From: Monodelphis domestica
Lineage: Eukaryota > Chordata > Mammalia > Didelphimorphia > Didelphidae
NCBI RefSeq assembly: GCF_027887165.1
Contig: NC_077234.1
Span: 246,882,658 to 246,946,657, forward strand
DNA length: 64,000 nucleotides
Direction of reading: 5' to 3'
Part shown: positions 56,366 through 64,000 of the stretch, one piece after another
How the letters are laid out: each line of letters begins with the position of its first letter
How positions within the stretch are numbered: position 1 is the first letter of the stretch
Notes under the pieces: model-generated
What the model was told of the DNA's origin: nothing
Databases searched by the model: none
Seen by the model: only the letters and a program-made list of their open reading frames with translations
Program-made: the position numbers and the translations under genes

Positions 56366-57290
56366 AATTCTATACTTAAAGTCTGTTCAGCCTAAAAGGA
56401 CCTCGCAGAGCTCTTTCTTCTCCTAGTATAACCTCAAAAACCTGGGTGACCTCCATGCAAAAACAAGACTTTTGTAGAACCATATCTAAACATTTTACCT
56501 CATAATATATGTAATTATATAATGATATATAATTAGGGAAAGGAGGAATGAAAATCTATAAGTATTTTTGAAAATCAGCTTTGAAACATGAAGACCAAAT
56601 ATTGTGTAAAATTTATTGAAGCAAATAAACCAACAAATCCTGTTTCTAGTTCTCAAGTCATATATATACATATTTATGTTTATATGCAAAAAGATATTTT
56701 AAAAGTAAATTTAGTTATAAAGTTTCTCAAGCATGTGTTATGATAGAAACAAGAAAAATTGGGAATTTTTCCTACAAGGACTTGTTGACTTTTCAATTTG
56801 GGTTCATAGTAGGTAATCATTCTTGTCGACAACAGCATGATGTAAGAGAAAGCCTATTTGTACTTTGAGTTAGCACAGACCTAATTTCCTATCATGACTT
56901 TGTTATGTGACTCTAGGTAAGTCACAACATCACTGTGAATATCAGTTTTCTCATCTATGGGTAGCAAGAGCCATTCAATAGAGCATGCCCAGAGTCGTTA
57001 TTCCTGGTTTTTGGCACCTATGCAGAAGTTTAGGGGTGCCTGCTTCTTATCATATGTGTTTCATTTTTGAGAGGTTTTCTACATGACAGTCTCTGTATTG
57101 GCTTTGGAGAATTAGTGAAAAATGAGTCATCCTATAAAATTAGAGCTTATTAGAAGTCTGGGGAAGAGTTTCCACCAACTTTACTACCATTCTTGGAGAA
57201 GACATTATTTTCTTAACAAATTTTTTTCAGAAGTTGTATGGACAGTAACAAGTCAAGGTAAAAAGCAAAGTCTAATATCAATTTACAAGT
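56366..57290. other. PROS1 intron 1 with a MIR-like fragment
   Basis: AT-rich intron. A MIR-like sense piece lies near 56850-56960 ('atgtgactctaggtaagtca'). No coding signal was seen. Confidence 0.5.
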
Positions 57291-57299
57291 GTTACCGAT

Positions 57300-57674
57300 A
57301 GGATAATACGTAGAGGCAGAGTGTCAGGATCCACACCCACCACCCACCCCTAGACTGAGTGTTGTGCCATTCCCCTCAGAGACCAAGTGTTGTGCTCATC
57401 CACACACTGAGTGTCATGTGCATCCTGTCCCACCCTTACCCCATACAGGGGAATGAAGAAGTGCTCCCACTGGGCTGCTGGACAGAGGGGTGGGTGAAGT
57501 GAAAAAATGTTGTACTGGAGTGGAGTGCAGTGGAGAGGGGGAAGGGAGGAGCTCTTCCTGAGTCCCTCTTCCTTTCTAGTAACCGATTCTGGGAAGGGGA
57601 GGGCAGCTGCATGTTCACAGAGAGTGCTCTGTGTGCCATCTTTGGCACCTGAGGCATAGGTTCGGCATCACTGA
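57300..57674 (-). mobile_element. hAT-type DNA transposon fragment (one terminal repeat visible)
   Basis: The right edge reads 'cataggttcggcatcactg' (57655-57673), the complement of the terminal sequence CAGTGATGCCGAACCTATG used by an abundant marsupial hAT-like family. Inside are 'gcacctgaggcat' and a GC-rich body. The opposite terminal repeat was not found. Confidence 0.6.
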
Positions 57675-58289
57675 TCTAGCCTATGGACCACAAGTCTTTT
57701 GTGAACAATAGAAACATTGCATTGGGTCCATAAATCCATGTCTTCACCAAGCAGTGTCATTCTAATGACTACTTAGCTTCAATATAATATGCAGCCTGAT
57801 TCAGCATTATAAGTAAGTGAGCATATGTTCCTGGCTAGTTCTGTGATTTAACATTGGAATTGGAATGACATAAGGTACTTGTAGAATATCTAGCACTCAA
57901 AAGAAAGGAGATTTACTTAGCTATAACTTGGAAAGGGTATTTAGTAAAGATACAGAATTGTTTCTTTTGGGCACAGCTCCTTCTGACTCTGCATTTGTCA
58001 CAGTGGTGCAACCAGTCAGAGAAATGTGCTGGCTTTTTCATTTAGATGATTTGAAAACTATCTTAATGGTTTGCCAATCTCTAAGATGGTATCACTACTT
58101 TTTTTTACAATTTGTAAAAATTTCTTTATCCCTCCTGATATCCTCTGTCTTTCAATTGAGAAAATTATTTTAAAATCCTTTCATTCAAATCTGCATAATC
58201 CTGCAAAACAAATCTCCACATTAGGCATGCCCCCAAATTTATCTTTCTTCATTTTAAGTTCATCATTGCTTTCTTAGGGGGTAAGTGGA
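57675..58289. other. PROS1 intron 1, no gene seen
   Basis: Unrecognised AT-rich intron. The 81-codon frame at 57928-58173 has no recognised similarity and overlaps another chance frame. Confidence 0.45.
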
Positions 58290-59255
58290 GTGTTTATCTT
58301 CATTCATTTGGTTTATCATTTTGTTGGTCAGAGTTCTAAAGTCTTTCAAGGAGTGTTTTTTATCTATAATGTATAAGTTATATATTTATGTTTGTATACA
58401 TATATACACAATTTAAAATTTTAAATATATATAATCACATAAATTGTTCTCTTAGTTCTACTCATTTTATCCATATGCATTAGTTCATAAAAGACTTACC
58501 AGTTTCCTTTAAAATGTCCATTTCGTTATTTTTTATGGGGCACAATAATAGTCCATTACATTCACATGTCACATTTTAACTACTCTCAACTAGTTTCTAA
58601 ATTTTGGCTGCCATGAAAAACGTTGCAGCTATGAAGCACAGAGGATAGAGTGCTGGGCCTGGAGTTAGGAATACTCCTGACCTTTGGCAAGTCATTTAAC
58701 CCTGTTTTCCCTCAGTTTCTTCATCTGTAACATGAGCTAGAGAAGGAAATGTCAAGTCACTCCAGTATCTCTGCCAAGAAAACCTCAAATGGGGTCACAA
58801 AGAGTTGGACAGGACTGAAAAACCTCTGAACAAATATTTTTAAGTGTCTAGTTCCTTTTTTTTGTTCTTCCGTTTCTTTGGAGAATAGATCTAGTAATGG
58901 AAAAGCTGGAGAGTCTGTGAAGTTTGATAACTTTTGGGGTATAGTTCCAAACTGCTTTCCAGAATGTCTGTACAAATTCTTAGCTCATTTCTTACAGCCC
59001 CTCCAACATTTGTTATTTTCCCTTTTGTTATCTTTGCCAGGATAATAAGTATAAGTTAGAACTTAAAAGTTGTTTTAATTTGCATTTCTGTGGTTATTAG
59101 TAATCTAAAGCATTCTCATATGATTGTTGGTAGCTCAGATGTCTTCCTTTGAAAACTGCCTATTTATATCCTTTGATCATTTATCTATTGGGGAATTGAT
59201 CTTTTTCTTATACATTTGAATCAATTCTTTATATATCTTGGAAATAAGATTTTTA
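58290..59255 (-). mobile_element. L1 3' fragment, antisense, with a nested SINE
   Basis: 58290-58620 and 58850-59255 are reversed L1 3' blocks ('gttttaatttgcatttctgt', 'ggtatagttccaaactgctt'). They are split by a SINE at 58626-58835. Confidence 0.75.
58626..58835 (+). mobile_element. SINE with long tail, nested in L1
   Basis: A tRNA-like head ('agagtgctgggcctggagt') and core 'ggcaagtcatttaaccctg' are followed by a tail 'ggggtcacaaagagttggac' and 'ctgaacaa'. This tail is shared with 60830-60885. Confidence 0.8.
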
Positions 59256-60530
59256 AACAACCACCATTTGCTTATTGGATATTACAAACTGAATTTCCTG
59301 GAGATTTCACAACAAAATAGAATTAATTATCCCTCCCAAGCTACCCCCTCCTTATTTATCTTGACTATCATCTCAAGCTGTTGTACTTGATTTCTTCTCC
59401 ATGTGTTGGGCAGTCTGTTAGAAAAAGATGTCTATACACATTGCCCTGATTTCTTTCACTCATTCTTTAACTCTTTGCAATCTGACTTCCTGCTTCAACA
59501 CTTAATGGAACTTGCTCCTTCCTAAATTATCAATGTTCTCTTGATTATCTAATATAATGGATTTTTCTTAGTCTTATTTATTCTTGACTTTTCTGTTGCC
59601 TTGACATTATCTGCTGTCCCTTTCTTTTTGATACTCTATTCTCTCTTGGTTTTGTGATGTTGCTCTCTCCTAGTTCTTCTCATACATGTCAGATTGTTCC
59701 TTCTCAGTATCCTTTGAAGGATCTTTATCCAGGTCATGACTACTAGTCATAGGTGTCCCTCAGACCTCTGTCTTGGGTCTTTTTTTCTTCTCCTCCCATA
59801 GTATTCATAAAGTACTACATACTTGATCTCATCAGGTCCTATGGATAGAGTTTTTCATCTCTACCGAGTTCATTCTCAGATTTCTTTATCTAATCCTAAC
59901 CTCTCTCATAACTTCTAGTCTTGCATCTCTAGTTGCCTATTATGCATTTCGAAAGTGTTTCCTATAGACATCTTTAACTCATTATGTCCAAAATGAATTA
60001 ATTATCTTTCCTTTCCCAAATTTTTCCTTCTTTTTAACTTCTCTCTTACTGTGGTGGAAAATGCCATCCACACAGTCACTCAGACTTGAAACCTATGTGT
60101 CATCTTCTACTTCTTACTCTCTCTCTCTCTCACTTCTCATATATAATTTGTTGCCAAGGCCAATATATTGGTTTAACATTTGTAACAGCTTTTGTATACA
60201 TTCTCCTTTCTCTTCTAACTTTGCTACAGCCCTCCTGCCTAGACTATTACAATAGCTTTATGGTTGGCTTCCCTCCCTCAAATCTACTCTCTTCTCTCTT
60301 ACACATAGCTGTCAAATTGATCTTCCTAAATCACAAGTTTGACCGTGCCACTGCCTATTCAGTAAATTCCAGGACCTCCAGGATCAAATATAAAGTCCTA
60401 TAAAACCCTTCCTTCAACACTCAGCTCAATCACCAACTTTCTACATGAATTCTGATCTTAACCATTAGTGCCCTCATTCTTTGTATACCTTGTATTTTAC
60501 TACTTTGTGTTTAAATTAAATTAAATTTTA
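59256..60530 (+). mobile_element. L2/CR1-clade LINE: reverse-transcriptase C-terminal remnant (sense)
   Basis: From about 59700 the frames contain decayed non-LTR RT C-terminal text. Near 60240 it reads LDYYNSFMVGFP in the ORF at 60086-60403, and after that RIKYKVL, the usual 'xxLDYCNSLLxGxP ... RIxYKxL' pattern of CR1/L2-type elements. 59256-59700 is less certain. Confidence 0.65.
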
Positions 60531-60540
60531 AATTTAGTTA

Positions 60541-60576
60541 TACATACATACATACATACACACACACACATATATG
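60541..60576 (+). repeat. (CATA)n/(CA)n microsatellite
   Basis: Five CATA units followed by about five CA units and TATA. Confidence 0.9.
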
Positions 60577-60577
60577 T

Positions 60578-60885
60578 TTGGCATATAGGTGGTCTAGTGG
60601 ATAGAGATCTGGTCCTAGAGTTAGAAAGACTCTATGAGTCCAAATACAGCCTCAGATACTTATTAGCTATATGACCCTGGACAAGTCACTTAACCTTGGT
60701 TGCCTCAGTCTCCTCATCTGTAAAATGATCTGGAGAAGGAAATGGCAATCCATTCCAATAATTCAGTCAAGAAAACCCCAAATGTGTGTTTTTCATGATA
60801 ATAAAAAGAAAATTAAAAAAGAAAACCCTGAATGGGATCATGAAGAGTCAGATAAGCCTAAAACAACTGAACAACAACAAATACG
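60578..60885 (+). mobile_element. SINE with long tail, carrying an internal A-rich insertion
   Basis: It has the head 'aggtggtctagtggatagag', core 'tgaccctggacaagtcactt' and 'aaatggcaatccattcca'. The tail is interrupted: 'gaaaacccc' at about 60771 is followed by about 50 A/T-rich bases, 'gaaaaccctgaatggga' resumes, and it ends 'ctgaacaacaacaaa'. Confidence 0.8.
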
Positions 60886-60904
60886 TATATTTATTTCATA
60901 TATG

Positions 60905-61096
60905 ATTCCTTCCCCCAACCTATACTTTCTGTCTTAGAATCAACCAACACTCAATATCAGTTCCAAGGAAGAAGAGCAGTAAAGACTAAGCAATTAGGGT
61001 TAAGTATTTGCAAAGGGTCACACAGCTAGGAAATATCTGTGGGTAGACTTGAACCCAGTGGGTCTGACTACCCACTGAGCTACCTAGCTGTCCCAT
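60905..61096 (-). mobile_element. tRNA-like marsupial SINE, antisense
   Basis: The minus-strand reading has 'agctaggtagctcagtgg' at its head (61078-61095) and a 'gtgtgaccctttgcaa' core. It abuts the preceding SINE. Confidence 0.85.
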
Positions 61097-61159
61097 ATAG
61101 ACTTTTATTTTATTTGTCCCCCTCAAGCTATTTGGAAATATAGAGTGTTTCATTCATTA

Positions 61160-62380
61160 TAACTGTACTCCAATGCTTGACAACAAGAAGAATAATTTAT
61201 CAAGCTCTTACTGTGTGCCAGGTACTATGCTAAGCACTGGGCATATAAAGAAAGGCAAAACTGGAGACCTGTCCAAAGGGAACTTACATTCTAATTGAGG
61301 AGGCAACATGCAAACAACTATGAGTATATTTCATATAGAATAAATGCTTAGGCATCGAAGGGAATAGGAAAAGTCCTCTTATAGAAGATAAGAAATGAGC
61401 TGAGACTTGAAGGAAACCAGGAGAAACTAGGAGGTCAAGACAAAGAAGAGCCTTCTAGAAATAGGGGATAGTTGGTAAAATGGCATTGGAGTTGGAGATG
61501 GACGGTCATGAGGAAAGTAAGGAGATTAGAATTACTGGAGAGGAGGTGGAGAGTAATAAAATGTTAAGAAGACTGGAGAGGTTTAAATGATCTTAAAAGC
61601 GAAAAAGGGAATTTTATTTTTGATCCTAGAGTTAATAGAGAGCCACTGCAGTTTACTGAGTAGGGAGGTAACATGGTCAGACGTGCTTTTTTTGGCAGCT
61701 AAGTGGTGGATGGACTGGAGTGAAAAGATACTTTTGGTAAGGAAACCAACCAGAAAGTTATTACAATAGGCCTGGCAGGAAATGATAAGGTCTGCACTGA
61801 GGTGGCAGGATGTCAAAGGAGAGAAAGGAATGTAGATGAGAGTAATGGTAATTTGGCAACAAGTCATATATGTAGAGTGAATGAGAGTAAAACTTTAAGT
61901 GAACCCCAAGTTGTAAGTCTGGGTGCCTGGGAAGATGGTGATATCCTGGACGATATCAGGGAGTATTAGAAAAGCCAGGGGTTGGCAGAGATTTGGGGGA
62001 GAGATAATGAGTTTCAGTTTTGAAAAGATTGATTTCAAGCTATTTGCAGAACATTTAGTTTGCGATGTCCAGTAGGAAGTCGGAGCTGTGAGAATGGAAA
62101 TCAGGAGGGGCGCTAGAGCTAATCAGAGAGGTTAATTGCAACCACAGGAGGAGATAAGATGGCCAAGTGAGATGACATAGAGGGAGGACTTAGAGGGCCC
62201 AGGACAGAGTCTTGGAGTGCACCCATAGTTAGATGGTATGACCTGGTTGGAGATCCATCAAAAGAAGCAATCAGATCGGTAAGAGAAGGCAGATCGTAAG
62301 AAAGCAGGGTCATGCACAGGAAGGGGCTTATCTGTCCATGGGCTCTTGATTTACTTTGGGTTATCACTCTTTCTGTGTGT
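61160..62380 (-). mobile_element. L2/CR1-clade LINE: reverse-transcriptase remnant (antisense)
   Basis: The minus-strand ORF at 61583-61867 contains NNFLVGF and SDHVTSLLSKLQWL followed by RIKNKI, the C-terminal RT pattern of CR1/L2-like elements. The minus ORF at 62119-62367 contains DSVLGPL, the RT 'G(S)VLGP' block. Together they show a broken RT in antisense to PROS1. Pieces of the same family in antisense occur near 24400, 25725 and 35200. Confidence 0.7.
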
Positions 62381-64000
62381 TCCCCACTTCTGTGCTTATC
62401 TACAAGACTAGCTAAGGAATACTGTCACACGTTGCCTCTAAAATATTTGTGATTTCCAGTAAAAATCAGCACATTACCTCATGATAAAGCAAAATGTGTC
62501 TCTTTTTTTACTCCGAGTTCCACATTTCTCTTGCTCTTTAATGCTGCTGATATTAACTTCATAACAAGGATCAGGGTTTCACGTTTTCTTTATATACAAG
62601 ACAAATGATAGTGATGCAAGAACAGAAGGCAAGGAGGGAGGGAGTACATTTTGTGGACATACGGCAGCTGGTGGTATCACTACTAGCTACAGCCAAAATC
62701 AATGTTTCCTAATTTAGGCTTCTTCCCTTTTGAGGGCGAAGGGACAAGTTAAACCTCTGGAGGAGTGGGACAGTCAATGGAAGTGGCATCTGTTCCCACT
62801 TCAGGGGAGTGAGTGAAGAAGCGGGTTCTCTAATCATCTTTCATTGCTCAGTAGTTTTTCTTTTGGGGTCCCATTTCTGTTCACTTAGCACTCTAGACAC
62901 CTTATCATGGCTGTATATCACAATTGCTTTGGTAGCCGCGAGACTTGTCAGAGTCTTTGTAGGAAATCTTAGGTGAGCACAAGTCCAGAGAGCCAGGTCA
63001 GTGCTCCACCCTGGATTGTTCACATGAGATCGAAATGGAAAATTCACTTCAAAGTCCAACTCTTGATTCAGCTCAGGACCAGATGACCTGGAGCCATCTT
63101 GATTCAACCTGTCTAAAACATAGTTATCATCCACTCCCTTTCACAAAAAGAATCCCATAAAAACCACATCAGGTCCATTTCCAAACCATTGCTCACTTGG
63201 TGGCTGTTAGGGTTGCATCTTCATGGGAAAAAGTATATTTATAAGTAAAACTCTGAAATATTTTAAAGCAAAAAATGGGCTAAAACAGTCCAAGCAAATC
63301 AGAAAAGGATGGTGAAATCTTATGAGATGAATTGTATATTTCTGAAATGATCAATTATTAAGCAACTGTCGGTTCTTACATTTATATGAGGCTTTAAAGG
63401 GGACAAATAATAATTATAACAATAGCTGACATAGATGGTTAGTGATAGAAAGGAGATAATATTTGGAAAGTGCTTAATACAGTGCCTGGCAAATACCAGG
63501 CACTTAAATGCTTGCCTAGAGGGAGATTGGACTTTGAGAGGCAACAGTAATCAATAAATCAAATAAGCATTTTTGAATGACTTTTATGTACCAGCCAGCT
63601 TAGATAGTAGAGATACAAGAACAAAAATCAACAGTCTCTGCCATCTATTAAGGAAACAACATGCACCTATAAGCATGTAGGCATACATACATGTACATAT
63701 ATGTGGGTACCTATGCATATATGGACACACAAAATACATACAAAGTATTTTGGTGGGGAAGCACTGGTAGATGGGGGTATCACAAAAAGTCTAGTGTAGA
63801 ACATGCCTTTTCAACTAAGTTTGAAGGAAGCTAGGGATTTTCAGAGGTAGGGATGAGGAAGAAATGCACTTCAGGTAAGGCACATCAAGCAGGAAGCTTT
63901 TTAAATAGACCAAGCTAGACTTATTGAGGACTGGTAGGCTTGGAATTAGGAAATGACGAATTCAAATTCTACATTCTTCTTTTACTGGCTATGTGAGGCT
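62381..64000. other. PROS1 intron 1, end of window
   Basis: 62381-63400 is unrecognised. 63440-63520 resembles an L2/MIR-type 3' end ('acagtgcctggcaaatacc'). 63550-63900 resembles an old LINE 5'-side piece in antisense, with a short tatg-rich tract at 63680-63720. The Gla-domain exon of PROS1 was searched for and not seen. Confidence 0.45.

Noticed and set aside
51884..64000. Possible PROS1 exon 2 (Gla domain)
   Set aside because: No stretch encoding a glutamate-rich Gla domain with its conserved cysteines between splice sites was found on the plus strand.

Overview
The window looks like a stretch of a marsupial nuclear genome. The evidence is (1) vertebrate exons with canonical splice sites, (2) tRNA-like SINEs with the core 'gtgaccctgggcaagtcactt' typical of marsupial MAR/WSINE families, (3) marsupial-type LINE-1, and (4) abundant old L2/CR1-clade and MIR copies. 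The order or species cannot be decided from this sequence alone. There is no bacterial-type operon, CRISPR array or rRNA.

Two protein-coding genes lie head to head, in the same arrangement as human PROS1 and ARL13B. ARL13B (ciliary small GTPase) is on the minus strand. Its first three coding exons are at 42601-42647, 25344-25414 and 20914-21163, and the rest of the gene lies left of base 1. So 1-20913 is part of intron 3, 21164-25343 is intron 2 and 25415-42600 is intron 1. Its promoter is a CpG-rich patch (about 42450-43260) with a perfect RFX X-box at 43232-43244. PROS1 (protein S) is on the plus strand. Only its first coding exon (51817-51883, signal peptide) is present, and 51884-64000 is intron 1. 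The roughly 9 kb between the two start codons holds old LINE fragments and no recognised gene.

Region by region. 1-20090 (ARL13B intron 3) is dominated by two decayed copies, and a third 3' fragment, of a class I (gammaretrovirus-like) endogenous retrovirus in plus orientation. No env is visible. Copy 2 has been broken up by at least five later insertions, one of them a cleanly delimited solo LTR with a TTAT target duplication; it keeps its polypurine tract and 3' LTR. 20091-28410 is intron with ARL13B exons 3 and 2 among MIR, L2 and L1 fragments. 28417-34405 is a nearly full-length LINE-1 with a target-site duplication and disabled ORFs. 34406-42400 holds old LINE pieces, an LTR, a long AAAAG microsatellite, a half-L1 (HAL1)-like element and SINEs. 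43440-48411 is a cluster of three L1 segments in alternating orientation. 48412-51480 holds L2 and L1 tails plus one unexplained short ORF. 51884-64000 is PROS1 intron 1, with L1 tails, two LTRs, SINEs, a DNA-transposon end and CR1-clade reverse-transcriptase remnants on both strands.

The most interesting points are the altered amino terminus of ARL13B (MGECCS, a potential myristoylation plus palmitoylation signal), the X-box at its promoter, and the env-less ERV pair with its layered insertions.
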